A stretch of 64,000 nucleotides of DNA from Phoronis australis. Its lineage: Eukaryota; Phoronida; Phoronidae. Where the stretch lies: NCBI GenBank assembly GCA_002633005.1, contig NMRA01000868.1, positions 49,529-113,528 on the forward strand, in the 5' to 3' direction. The first letter of the stretch is position 1. Each line of letters opens with the position of its first letter. Shown here in pieces: positions 37,311-49,389 of this stretch. Position numbers and translations under genes: made by a program. The notes beneath the pieces were generated by a model. The model was not told the DNA's origin. It did not search any database and was given only the letters and a program-made list of their open reading frames with translations.

Positions 37311-40300
37311 TGAATTTCAGAAACAACGCAACAGTAGACAATGCAAATACAGGGAATCTGGATTTCGATGCATATCATTATGCACATGCCAGCTGCACAT
37401 TCATGTTCCTTGTATGCAAACAGTTTGATTTGCCTGTCTTCAAGCATTTTAAATAGTACCAAAAAGTAAATGCTAAAACTGTCTTTAGCAGGCCTGGAAA
37501 AAATGCATACAACTGTGAATGTATTGATGTCTTCAATAACAATACATGTAACTATTGATTTTTTATGAAAGGAAAATTATGGGATAGTGTGAACATTTGA
37601 TCGTATAATCTGTCATAATAGTGACACCTTGCTAAACGAGCTTTGAAGACTAGCAACTATATTTTCCACATTCTGTAAGTATACACAGATAACCCAATAA
37701 ATATGAAATAAATTGCTTCAAAAATGACCAAGTCATGTTTGTTGACCATTAAAATATAAGTTTAAACGCATCATTTTTCAAGTTACCTTGCATGAGCACG
37801 AAAATTGCATTGTATGGTAATGGCGGCCCCTAATTTACATAATTAGTTTTTAGAGTTGCATTTTTTAGTTTTCATAAATGATGTATTGCTCAAGAAGTAT
37901 TTATAAGAAATGTACAGGTGAGACATTTCACCATATTAAATGGTACATTGTGATTTCTATCACTAACGAAAATAAATCTGAACTTAACAATTTGGCCGTC
38001 ATTGTGTTTATGCTAATTAGATGGTCAAAAATTTAAAATTCGGCTTGTGAACAGGGTTAGTTGAATTCGCCATACCTTTATTGTGTGAAAAAGTCTTGTT
38101 CCCATAAATGCTTCTAGAACCTTATACAGGGCTATTTTCTAGAAATGCGTCTAGACTAATATACAGTTGACTGATCACGATTCGATGAATACCGATACAA
38201 AACAATAAAAGCGGTCCAATTCCAATACTTTATTCGCTGCTGGAATGACAAAACTTAGCAATGCTACTGAAATCTTTATCACTCGTGGCGAAATCTACCA
38301 AACAGCTGTTTCGCCAGGCGACAACCAACCAACTACTTGGAGCGGCGCGTTAAGTAAGTCTATCTGGTCAACTATAATCATATTTTACGTAGAAACACAT
38401 ATATTTATGTGGGTGTCTCCATTTTTGTCCTTGAAAACCAAATTTTTACTAGATAAGAAAAGGTCAAATTAAATAAGAAGCTGTTCTGAACGTATTTGTA
38501 GTGAGGAAAAACGTCGACGAAATGGAAACTGAATAAGTGAAACTGCTGGCTTCTCAAGGTGTTTTGATTGAGGAGTTTAGACTAGAGCCTGGTCTATCCA
38601 TCTTTCAGTCGCATCAAGTCGTATTTCAGGGGGTAAAGACCATTTATGAGACGAAAGCGATTTCTATGTGATGACATCTCCCACTGTTATGGCCGATGTC
38701 TTGTCAAAGCACGTGATTGCACTGGAAACTGTAAATTTTGGCGACTTTACCTTAACCGACGAAGTTTTGCTTTGTGCTTAGCCTACTATTGTGTCAACGA
38801 CACCGATCGTAAAACCTGTTTTTTTTCTGTTGTTCATTTTATGGCCTTTCCCGATCCCTAACCGCGCGCAGGATTTGACTGATTTGCACTCAGCGATAGA
38901 GACAACCAGCAACAATGCTCACATTGTTTGCCTCAGCTACCGCCCAGCCTCCCCTACAATCAATTGCACTTTCAAATATCATTGGTGAATAGGGCAGAGA
39001 ATATAAGACGTGTTTATATAGTTAGTGAGATCTTGACATCAAACTTAGGTCCATTTTCTCTAGACGCTCGCGATGTTTTCAAGTGTGTACCAGGATGTTC
39101 ACAATGATTTTCCACTTTGATTCAGGCAATATATCGAACAATGAAGCGATTGCATCGTGTTCCAATACAGAGTGCAAAATGTGGTCGTATCCTATAGCAA
39201 TTGCAAAAAGCTCTCCGGAAAAAATTCCCCACGTTATTAATTTGGCCCTTTTCTAGAACGAGCATGCCACTCCTTTCAGCAAACTCCCGCTCAGCAACAG
39301 CTTTGCATTTGGCGTTGGTGCGGAATAATGTTGACTGCGCCCGTGTTAAAGCTTTGCTTTACCCTATTTATATGATTAAAAATTAAAAATCGGATTTGGC
39401 CTTTCCTCTCACACGGTATAACCGGTTTGATAAAATTATTTAACGTGATACGTCATTTCCGTTACATACATGTAAAAAATCAAGGCAGAAGTTATCCATA
39501 TTTTATGTTTGGAAAGCCACTGTTAAACCTGACGCGCATTACGAGGTCTATTTTATGATAGAGAAAAGTCCTATATCTAGACATTCCTTTCTACCGAGCT
39601 GAACTGGGAAAATGCACATGTAACAAAATCCATACAATCTGGTGCATTGTTTAAGATAGATCCACAAGCGTCGCGTATCTCATAAGTGATCTCTATCTGC
39701 GCTTTCAGGAGCCTCGAAGTGGGAGTTATAATCGAAGCTTCTACATGAGTTCGTACATTGACTTATCATAGAAATTCCCCTGTCGGCTATTGCTTTGATC
39801 AGTGAAGCAATCTTGAAGAACTGTTAGCAAAGTATCCAACAACGTTTGTAACATCAAATGTTTCTGACATTCAAATCTTGATGGCAAAAATGACGTCATC
39901 TGTCCTTATTCACCTAATCACCAATCGTGTTTTCAATACAGGCGTCAATGCCAGCAATCTATACTCACCCTTTGTTGCAGGCTTTTCCACTGAAAATTGA
40001 ACTTTCCAATGACACGCGTTACTGACACAGCACAAACACTTCTGAAACCATATAACCAGGAATTTATTATCCATCGATGGTAAATTAATGAAATCTTTCT
40101 AACGAAAAATACTTATTTATGTGTAGAGATTTATTGTATTGAGTTTGGCAGTTGCAACACAAATCTGAAATTTACTAAAACATATATCGAGCAGTATAAA
40201 AATTTCTTTCAGAGGTTTGATGATCGAAGGATAGCCTAATTTAGAAACTTTCTATTTTTCTACGAAACTTGTAAACTATAACTCTGACTTGACCGTCACG

Positions 40301-40314
40301 AACACATAAATTAC

Positions 40315-40635
40315 CTTCACTAGGACATATAGGAATGTAACAAAACGACTTCGTCCACCTGAACGAAGAGTTTGTGGAAGTAGTGAAGCACCACGGTCCA
40401 TTCTTGTCGTTATCGATGTTCCTGCAGTAGGCGGTATTTCTATCCTGTGACTCCATCTCATCGTACCCTTTAATCCAGTCACGATTTTCTTTAGAACTCT
40501 CACTGGTGGATGATCTCTTGATATCTGCTATTACTTGTGACCACTGCGTGCATGGTCTCTGGTCAAGTGCAGCTACTGATACCCTCCCTCTGTAGTTCAG
40601 GCCGCGTTGGTCTTTCAAACACGTGACATCCATGA
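40315..40635 (-). CDS. Exon: kringle domain 1, lysine-binding type residues
   Basis: A symmetric phase 1-1 exon of 321 nt with acceptor CTTTTCAG and donor G|GTAATT. It encodes a six-cysteine kringle: VTCLKD, NYRGRVSV, RPCTQW, AYCRNIDNDKNGPWCF, SFCYIP and ICPSE. The Asp-Asn-Asp in place of the plasminogen D-x-D, and a Phe-Arg-Trp just before the fifth cysteine, are the residues that form the anionic and cationic ends of the lysine site in lysine-binding kringles. Kringle 2 and kringle 3 lack this set. A 20 to 25 residue insertion, rich in Ser and charged residues, lies between the second and third cysteines (around IADIKRSSTSESS). One sequon (NSS) is present. Kringles are protein-binding modules; any ligand here is unknown. 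Confidence 0.88.
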
Positions 40636-41243
40636 CTGAAAAGCGAAGAAATCAGACGATCAGCGTATTTCTCCGCACAGAAAGACTTAAACTGAACCTC
40701 TTTGCAACAGTGAGTCGCTGACAACATTCCTTGTCCTCTATGGACACCAAGCGCTAGACCACTTACGTTGACAGGACATTTTGTCGCGTTATTTCTGCGG
40801 CTATCTACACGTGTCGCACACAGTATTCTTAGACGAACAAGCGCGGGTATTAGGGACACCCATTATGAGTACCATGTTTATAGTATTGGTGCTTGAACGT
40901 AATACCTCTCGGTTGTCCGTCCAGTACTATAAACACAAAGTCACTGACTCACCCATTGTTGCTGCTTGACATTGTTAGGGTTATAGCTACTGAAAAATAC
41001 AATCCAGGTGGCCACTACTAGTGTACTGGATATTTGTACTCATTCTTCTAAGAACACTGCTAGACCTGTAGATCCCAGAAGAAATGCCCTCACAAAACGT
41101 CTTGATGTTGCCAACGGACGAGAGGTTACTGTAAATATTGAAATACTGTCCAACGAATGTATGCAAATTTTGCTACTTCAGCCGAGAATAACCGCGCTCA
41201 TTCAGTACAATATTTACTACCGTTAATATGACGTAACTGCCCA

Positions 41244-41252
41244 TATAAAAGG
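41244..41252 (+). promoter_or_regulatory. Possible TATA box
   Basis: TATAAAAGG with TGACGTAA about 15 bp upstream. No transcript unit was recognised downstream; the intact match could be chance in AT-rich DNA or a relic of a mobile-element promoter. Confidence 0.2.
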
Positions 41253-41360
41253 CCTGCATATGGATAAAAGCTAGCTGTCTAACGGATTTCCCTCGCACGT
41301 TATATCGTAAATGCGTGAATCCGGTTACCAACAATTTTGGCATGGCATTTTAAGTGGTCC

Positions 41361-42434
41361 TCCCTCAATTTTTGTACGTGTAATCAAAAAACAACAAAAT
41401 CTAATTTTGTGACGTCACCAATGGAAGTCCAATCTCCGCCATAGCGTTGTTTTATACGTGAGCGGTGTCAAAAAGAGTTCAATATTGTGTGTTAATAGTA
41501 TTATGACAAAGTTATGTATAGAGGATGCAGTGATAGCTATTGGACAAACATTGTTTTCAGGTTGTATGTTTCTAAAAGTCACTAAGTTCACCCTGTTATG
41601 ACACAGGTCCGTGCGTCGGACACGGGTATGGCGGTACACTGTGGAACAAGCGATCAGTTCATAGGCCATTCTGTGCTCGGCCAATTTTGACGATTCGAGC
41701 TTCGACCTGTTGCATAAACGGAATTTTGATGATGGGTTGTCCAAAATGTAAGAGCATTTGATGAAAAAAGGGGAGTATTGTATTTTACGGTTGCTACAGA
41801 CGTGGTTGTCAGGCATATGTTGAGTGCTACACTCAGCATCAAATTGTGAATTAGATATTGGATGTAATGGCACTGAGAGAGTTCTCATCAGTCTACTTTT
41901 GTTCAAGATTTTGTGGGAATGTATGTTGTCCAATATGTCAATGCCGACTACCAGGAATTAAAATGTAGACGCCAGACCGAAGCCTGTACAGAGGCACTGA
42001 ACAGAAGTAACTTTGGAGCAGGCAAGTCATAAACGAATATCATTTATCAGACATAAAATTCAATAATTAGATGTGATCGTTCCCGGCAAACGCTCGCGGC
42101 TTTCAAGGAAATGACATCCATATATCCGCAATTGGCGACTGAGCTTGGACAGTCAGGATAAAGACTTCGTTTAAATATTTACGGTTAGGAACATATGTAT
42201 TTCACTGGACAATAAGTGGTTAAACAAGTAAATCATGATTCGACAATAGGCTATAATTCCAATTCGCATAATTAAGACCTGAAATCAGGGCTGTCCGTAG
42301 AATGAGTAGGCACTGACTCGACGTCACTGGACGAAGACGCCGGTGTCAGAGGTCGAGTTCCTACAGCCTCAAACACGCAGTCTACCTATATATTGCACCG
42401 TCTAACTCATTGTCTGTTTCACCTACAGCCTGAG
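41361..42434. repeat. Near-identical duplication, left copy (1074 bp)
   Basis: It starts TCCCTCAATTTTTGTACG and ends CACCTACAGCCTGAG, exactly at the single N at 42435. Compared with the right copy it has about eleven substitutions and lacks five bases (CCAGC-type insertion near 41456); all differences lie in the first 550 bp, and the last 500 bp are identical by eye. The long minus-strand frame at 41415-41933 is repeated at 42459-43013 and has no recognisable domain. Confidence 0.9.
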
Positions 42435-42435
42435 N

Positions 42436-43514
42436 TCCCTCAATTTTTGTACGTGTAATCAAAAAACAACAAAATTTAATTTTGTGACGTCACCAATGGA
42501 AGTCAAATCTCCGCCATAGCGTTGTTTTATACCAGCCGTGAGCGGTGTCAAAAAGAGTTCAATATTGTGTGTTAATAGTAGTATGACAAAGTTATGTATA
42601 GAGGATGCAGTGATAGCTATTGGACAAACATTGTTTTCAGGTTGTATGTTTCTAAAAGTCACTAAGTTCACCCTGTTATGACACAGGTCCGTGCGTCGGA
42701 CACGGGTATGGCGGTACACTGTGGAACAAACGATCAGTTCATAGGCCATTCTGTGGTCAGCCAATTTTGAAGATTCGAGCTTCGACCTGTTGCATAAACG
42801 GAATTTTGATGATGGGTTGTCCAAAATGTAAGAGCATTTGATGAAAAGAGGGGAGTATTGTATTTTACGGTTGCTACAAACGTGGTTGTCAGGCATATGT
42901 TGAGTGCTACACTCAGCATCAAATTGTGAATTAGATATTGGATGTAATGGTACTGAGAGAGTTCTCATCAGTCTACTTTTGTTCCAGATTTTGTGGGAAT
43001 GTATGTTGTCCAATATGTCAATGCCGACTACCAGGAATTAAAATGTAGACGCCAGACCGAAGCCTGTACAGAGGCACTGAACAGAAGTAACTTTGGAGCA
43101 GGCAAGTCATAAACGAATATCATTTATCAGACATAAAATTCAATAATTAGATGTGATCGTTCCCGGCAAACGCTCGCGGCTTTCAAGGAAATGACATCCA
43201 TATATCCGCAATTGGCGACTGAGCTTGGACAGTCAGGATAAAGACTTCGTTTAAATATTTACGGTTAGGAACATATGTATTTCACTGGACAATAAGTGGT
43301 TAAACAAGTAAATCATGATTCGACAATAGGCTATAATTCCAATTCGCATAATTAAGACCTGAAATCAGGGCTGTCCGTAGAATGAGTAGGCACTGACTCG
43401 ACGTCACTGGACGAAGACGCCGGTGTCAGAGGTCGAGTTCCTACAGCCTCAAACACGCAGTCTACCTATATATTGCACCGTCTAACTCATTGTCTGTTTC
43501 ACCTACAGCCTGAG
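42436..43514. repeat. Near-identical duplication, right copy (1079 bp)
   Basis: Partner of the left copy, starting immediately after the N. After 43514 the sequence continues uniquely (CGTCGTCTTCACC). Confidence 0.9.
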
Positions 43515-44399
43515 CGTCGTCTTCACCTAACTCCATACATGGCTCAATACTACGTGCTTTCTAATTCTTCGTACCTTGCAAAATCAATACTATCCGCTTT
43601 GCATACATGCTGTCAATTGACCGAGGTCTTCCATCGCGTGGCGAAATCCAGAATTCATTATTTTTTTCTTTGAAATTCGCAATTCATAAATTATTTCCTA
43701 AACTAAGTGTTTCTTAAGTTAGATTTTGTGTTGTAAAATGATAATAATAATACACGGTTATTAACATCAAAACTTGCAAACATATACATGTATTTTAGGA
43801 ATGCTTCAATTCCCGACATTGCAAACACATTGGAGATTAATTTTATTAAGGATTTAAAAACCATTTTGTCAGAATCATGACTGTCTACCGTATGTAAAGT
43901 AATGTAGCGTATTGTCCCAATATTTTTAGTTTTGTTGGCTTTTTCCATTTTTGAGCTACAAACAAAAGGCGTTTTCCGATATCACGGTCCTCAGTTCATA
44001 TTATTGACGGATTAGCGACTACACGTCACAATTTGTTTTTTTTTTCTTTGTTTTAAAAGATTCAACGATCTTGTTGACAACACAAATATCGCTGTTTTCA
44101 ATACTATGGTGTCCCACTGGTAGGGTGATCTCACTTAAGCTCAAACACTCCAAAGCACACATTGACTACATGCAGTTTGTCAGAACAAATATTGATTATA
44201 TAATTTGTAAAGTTAATTCCAATTAAGTTGACCTGAATTTGTGCATATCTACTTTTAAAACCTCGGGAACAAACTTGCTTACATGCACTTCTAATATTAA
44301 TGCTTTAGTAAGTGCAGTATTATTATTTGCTCAGATATCTGAAAGATAGTCAGATGGACTTTTGTAGTTGAATCTAAAGGACTTGCTTCGGTGTGCGAA

Positions 44400-44975
44400 G
44401 AAGTAGTACAAAGACATCATCTCGTGGAAGATTCTAAAGAGGATCTCAGCAAAGGCAAGGGCCAATTAACAGGAAGCTAACCAAGAGCTTGTCCCTTGCA
44501 ACGTGAGTAGTAAAATACTGCCTACACGTGTTGCATCACCAGGGACTGTGAGCAGCAAGAAGAATCGTGGATAGAAAGGTACTGCCTACACATGTTGCGT
44601 CGCGAAGAACTGTGACCAGAATAGTGTATCGTGGGTAGAGCGGACGGTAACCAGCAAGTACACGGTCGCAGTACAGTGAGTGTCAGTTCGGAGATTCACC
44701 ATCAGGACTGCCATGCAACGAGTCTTGAATCTTACAGCTTGGATAGCAGATGAGACATTTGCTTATTTTAGGTTTAGTTATGGAAGCTACTCTAACAGAG
44801 GTCGCCAGTGTAGTTTCTCTTCTTTATTGTTAATTAAGAACAAGTTCCACTTACTTAAATCAATGATTATCATATAACAAAATTAATTACTGGATTTATC
44901 CATTCTCTCTGTATCCATTCGCAATCACAAAGCATCTGTACTATTAAAGTAAACTCATAGTAAGCTTTTGACATT
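44400..44975 (+). mobile_element. Probable LTR region of a Ty3/gypsy-like relic
   Basis: The interval lies just upstream of a gag-like frame and ends in ACA followed by TTTGGTGGCA, a form seen at the LTR-to-primer-binding-site junction of many animal Ty3/gypsy elements. The left boundary is not visible because no second LTR was found. It contains a 64-bp tandem repeat. Confidence 0.4.
44516..44643. repeat. Two tandem copies of a 64-bp unit
   Basis: TACTGCCTACACGTGTTGC begins at 44516 and TACTGCCTACACATGTTGC at 44580; each runs on through ACTGTGA and ATCGTGGRTAGA. Confidence 0.8.
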
Positions 44976-45100
44976 TGGTGGCAAGTTCAGAGAGTTTAAA
45001 ATAAGTTAGTGTGATTGCGTTAAATTGTTTTGAATCCAGTAATTACCATTTGAACATTGATTAATAAATTACCTTGGAGGAGTGATGGCCTTCTTCTAAA

Positions 45101-45576
45101 ATGGATTTTGAAAAGTATAAGGCGAACGCGAAACAATTTGGTTATACTGGTGAAGAGTTAGAAAAGTGCGCACAGGAGCCCTGGCGGCAGGCCTTGGAGA
45201 TGCAGGGCGCGCCTATAAACGGGAGCGGGAACAAGTAGAGCGATCCCAAGCTATTAAGATTGAGAAGCAGGAAACACTGTAACTCCTGATTGAGCTCAAA
45301 GTGACACTTAGTGGAGAAGTTTCAATTAGTGGTGTACCTAACTCACTACCCATACTGCCAAGGTTTAACGAGCGTTTCGACGAAATTCATGCCTTCATAG
45401 ATCGATTTGAGACGTTCGTCACAACCCAGAAGTGGGGTAGATTGGATCCTGATCCCAATTGGCAGCCACAAGGTGGTGTCAAGTCCGCGGTCATTGTATA
45501 TCTAAGTAAACATTCCACTAACAGGTTACCATATCACATAAAATCGAGTTATTGTTTCACAACAGCTTTCTGCTAG
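45101..45576 (+). pseudogene. Gag-like relic of an LTR retrotransposon
   Basis: ATG at 45101 opens MDFEKYKANAKQFGYTGEEL, then the frame shifts within an Arg/Glu/Lys-rich stretch (YKREREQVERSQAIKIEKQE), and after a stop continues with LPRFNERFDEIHAFIDRFET. The order, an MDxxKYxxxxxxxGYxGxEL start, a charged coiled coil, then a LPxFxExxDxIxAFxxRFE block, is typical of gag in animal Ty3/gypsy-type elements. It is broken by at least one frameshift and one stop, and no protease, reverse transcriptase or integrase follows. It lies opposite in strand to the host gene, within an intron. Confidence 0.6.
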
Positions 45577-45995
45577 CAAATACTGAATTAGCATGCGCTC
45601 ACATGGCCTCGGCGCCCGGTCAGTTACCTTAATTATTTCACCTGAAGCCGGCTGGCTTTTCAAAACATTCACAAATACTCCAAATGCATTACAAATTGCT
45701 ACATTTAGTAAATATCCTGCAGTGTTCACGAGATACATGCTTAGGCCCAAAATCAAACCAAAACTGCAACTAGAACGCGCTACGCTAGTAGAAGTCGTCG
45801 GAAAATCATCGTCAGCCGCCCTCTTCATAGTAAGAGCATACATAACAATTTTCACAATCATTCTTAGTGCGGTTTGGTTGATAGAGGGGTAAACGGAGGA
45901 AAAATACTCGACACCATTAAAAATGACCACTAGGTGGCGAAAATAAACGACGAATGAATCCGAAAACGCTTATATATTTCACACATTAAACAAAC

Positions 45996-46265
45996 CTGCA
46001 TCTGACTTCATAAGCCACGCAAACATCACGCCACCGCATTGCTCCGATGTGTTTCCAGGACAGGGCAAATTACACATGCCAGAGAGTAACTGCAATCCAA
46101 AGAAACTGTCTGCGCACCAACAATTGAGGATTCCCCACACAGCAGCAAACGGGTATCCCATTTCACTACACTTCTTCTGGCATCTTGCACGGGTGTTGTA
46201 TTTGTTATTAAGATACGCATCACGTCCAAAGGTTTCACGAAATCCGTAGAAGCAGTTGGGAAGTT
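45996..46265 (-). CDS. Exon: WSC domain 2, unsplit
   Basis: A symmetric phase 1-1 exon of 270 nt (about 90 residues), with acceptor CTACAG and donor G|GTTTGT. It holds an entire WSC domain: NCFYGF, then ARCQKKC, GILNCWC, MCNLPC and EQCGG, eight cysteines in all, with a PGNTSEQCGG signature and an N-glycosylation sequon NTS. Unlike WSC1 and WSC3 it has no internal intron, so it is either an older or retro-processed module or the one that never gained that intron. It joins WSC1 upstream through a Glu codon and kringle 1 downstream through a Val codon. The open frame extends beyond both splice sites, but similarity stops there. Confidence 0.85.
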
Positions 46266-49236
46266 CTGTAGCGAGATGGTTTTGGAGTGAATGACGCATT
46301 ATGACACATGAATTCGATTTTGAAAATAAACTGGACATTTTGGTAATTCGACAAAAGGTTCGGCCCACAATATACTTCTTTACGTTTGGAAACCCTGTTA
46401 ATACAAGCCAGAGATACACGCACTGTGTCGAAAGCAGAACTTGCTGTACAAGGCTATGTGCTGCTTGGCTTATGACAAGAACGTCATCAGTAGTGTGACA
46501 GAAGGCTTGAATTGAGTGCACACAGTGAACGAAATTACATTGTATTTATTGGTCCCATTTTAAGAATATCAATAGAGTGGACAAAGTTCCAGTGGCCGTT
46601 GTTTTTTATTTATTTTTTTATTTTTATTGTTTTTTTTCGAAATCGGCATACATCGAGAAGTGAGACTAGCAGTGGATACGCCGGCCTCAAATGGAACGAG
46701 CATTGGCGAAGATAGCCTCTCGGTAGTCGTAGGGACTTTCTCAGCAAGTGCAGAACATTCCGTAAATGTTTCTCTGCGACGTGTCGCAAAATAGATAAAC
46801 GGTCTGTTATTTTTTATCAGACCGGTGCAGCACAGCCGAAGGCCTTGATTATTATCGTGCTTTTTCACTCTTGTTTATGCTCGGTTTACATTAATTTAAC
46901 TGTACAAATGAAGCCTTGCATCATTTCAAACATAAGGAAATGTTCATGTAATTGAACGCCTCGTTATGTGGTGATGGTCTGCATAGCTTGGCACGGATTT
47001 CCTACCAAAGTAAGGACTGCAGTTGGAATTCCGTTAGACAGTGGGCAGTGTGGTTCAGGTAGGTTTGACAGCTGTTCAGCAATTCGTTTCCAACCGGTAG
47101 GGAAAATCATGATCTGTGCTGTTCATCTTGGTTGTTAGTACTTCACATGGACACGACTTTTCAATTACAGCAGTAGTTATGTTGAGACAAAAACTTAAGC
47201 ACAATTAAGACAAACGATCAGAAACCGGGAGTGAGGCTAAAAACATGAAATGTTGTGAGTGTTCGAAATCTTTGTAAGCGAAACCAGGCAGAGTATCAAG
47301 TGGTTATTTCAATATCGAAAATCCATTTGCAGTGACGACTGTAATCCAGCAGTGTCCAAATAATTTTCTTGTGATTTAGTCGTTATTGTTCAGTTTATCG
47401 CGTGATAGTTCCGACGTCTTTTGAATTAGTACCTGAAACAAGGCATAGGTGATTACACCTTGTAAAGAGCTACTGTACTTGCGTAACCCATCATCGTTAC
47501 ATAGTAATGTGACCGAGTTGTCAATGAAATTTCCGATAACTTATGACCGGCGGCTGATCGTTGGCTATCATGCAATAGTCTTGAGGCCCAAGAACAACAT
47601 GGGTTCACAGACCTGTCCCATACTTTGTACGAAACATGTCGTGTTTTTGTTCGCATCACTTTAAATGTTTTTATTGCATGCAAATCCTCAATACTTCGAG
47701 TATAGCTGTGTTTCTTAATTAGGCTCGGAATGACCTTGCAATGGGGATTTATAATGTTCTTTACCGTTCCGTAGCTTCGACGCCTTTTGGTGGGTTTTCT
47801 AAGACTTGGAGCGTGGGTAAATCATATTAATACCTCAACAGACAATTTTTTATGTCTGTATTCTATTGATTGGAGGTCATTCCTCACTTTTTGGATATTA
47901 ACTGCAGTTTTAAGAAAGTAAGCCTCTTACAATTTAGCACTTTCGTCGACAATGTTTATGATGATAATGACGTTGATGTTGACGACAACTATAACGATTA
48001 TAGCGACGGTGATATCAACGTTATCTCAAGCTCAAATTTAGACTAAAGCAATAGTCCTCGATCTATTGATATTTAATATCTTGTTACTTGGTTTCAAGTA
48101 CATCCGACAAGAATCGTCGAGCAAACAAAAAAACTAGAAAACTCACTTAAGAGCACGTTCATAGACAGACCAGGCAGAGGGAGATAAACTCTATGTCACA
48201 GATTCTCTTTATATTTTTTCTGTGTGATGACTCTTGTCAGACTGATTCCAGACCAACCTTTATTTTTTCAAAACACTCCTTTTGGTTTCCATAGATAGTA
48301 TTTGTTTCCGGCAAATTTTGAGCCTGGCATCAGATGAGTTTTAGCAAAATTTCAACACTTACCTTGAACCATGGAACTTACGTTGAAATATTTAGTCTGT
48401 GTTACTAATCAGGTGTCACCCTCGACTACTTTATTCGTGCAAAATTGAAAGATTTCGTTAATATTTGTCCATTTTAGAGAGGCATAAGATGGTTACTTAT
48501 AGCGTTTTTTGGAAAGGCTAAATTCGTATCCCGATATCTCAGCTGGCACAGGTTTCAGAACAGTTCAGTACCAACCAATCTATTGAGCTACCTTAGATCT
48601 ACAAAAGAAGACAAAACATTCGTCTGGCGGTAACGGGTCATTCAAGTTGTACTGGTTTTGCGAAGCTCAATGATTTTTAGTGGCACGGCAAAAAAAGAAA
48701 CACAGCCAACAAACCATTTTCAAACGTTTTCCTTAAAAACTGTGGTTGCCTCTTTCTCTCTTGCAACTTTCTTTATCTTACAGTGTTGTATGAACAATAT
48801 CTTGGTTTTATCTGAGGTTGTCCTGGTAACAAAAAGATGCTTACTGAGAATTAGCTCTGGAGTGGCACTTGGCAAACGTTAATTTTGTAGAACCTTCAAG
48901 TGGTTCTGATATAGGGCGTTCAAAGTAGAGGACAGTCTCAGGGATAAGGATTCCTCTGTAATTAAAGAGAAAGGTAAAACTACTAGTGACCAGATTTCCG
49001 TGGTCGTTACATAGCCACCAGTGCCTCAATAACTTCACCTTTTGGAGTGGTGTGGCTGGATATTGATATTAGTTTGCCATCTCTATACATTTTTTTGACC
49101 GACACAAGTGAGAAATGGGAGATTTTCAAGTAGCAATGGGGGCTGACCACGTGGAACCGGCTAGCAGTGAGAAGATACTTCATCTGCGCAGTGGGAAGCA
49201 AAGAGGAAGATAGTTGAATAAGAGTGCGTGACTAGA

Positions 49237-49389
49237 CAGTGGCGGATTTAGGGGCGCAAGGAGTCCATTCCCCATGAATTTTCTCTCAGATTTCATTTGG
49301 CAGTACGAAGGTGCGAATGTCTGGCGAGCACAACCCTGGCTAATACTCTGCCCTGCCCGCCCTCAACTCAAAATCCTGTACCGCCTCTG
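49237..49389. mobile_element. Complete short inverted-repeat element, 153 bp, with 5-bp target duplication
   Basis: It starts CAGTGGCGGATTTAG and ends CTGTACCGCCTCTG; the inverted tips share CAG-GGCGG. CTAGA directly flanks both ends (49232-49236 and 49390-49394), which would be the target duplication. CAGTGGCGG tips are common among hAT-like non-autonomous elements, though those normally duplicate 8 bp. Confidence 0.6.

Larger units (their letters stand above)
32549..40314 (-). other. Intron between kringle 1 and kringle 2 (7.8 kb)
   Basis: It contains a reverse-strand LINE tail (33.6-33.96 kb) and the broken relic at 35.2-37.3 kb. From 37.5 to 40.3 kb it is AT-rich with no recognised feature. 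Weak similarity to the first-half WSC exon at 33290-33440 is discussed under findings. Confidence 0.55.
40636..45995 (-). other. Intron between WSC2 and kringle 1 (5.4 kb, inflated by a duplication)
   Basis: Contains the 1.07-kb duplication around a single N and the LTR-retrotransposon relic. If the duplication is an assembly artefact the true intron is about 4.3 kb. Confidence 0.6.

Noticed and set aside
41415-41933. 172-codon minus-strand frame, repeated as 184 codons at 42459-43013
   Set aside because: The length is attractive, but the frame has no recognised domain, the two copies are the same stretch duplicated around an N, and a 5-base indel changes the frame near its end.
45593-45892. 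99-codon plus-strand frame with a hydrophobic end, and its 134-codon minus-strand partner
   Set aside because: Neither matches pol or env regions that might follow the gag relic, and no domain was recognised.
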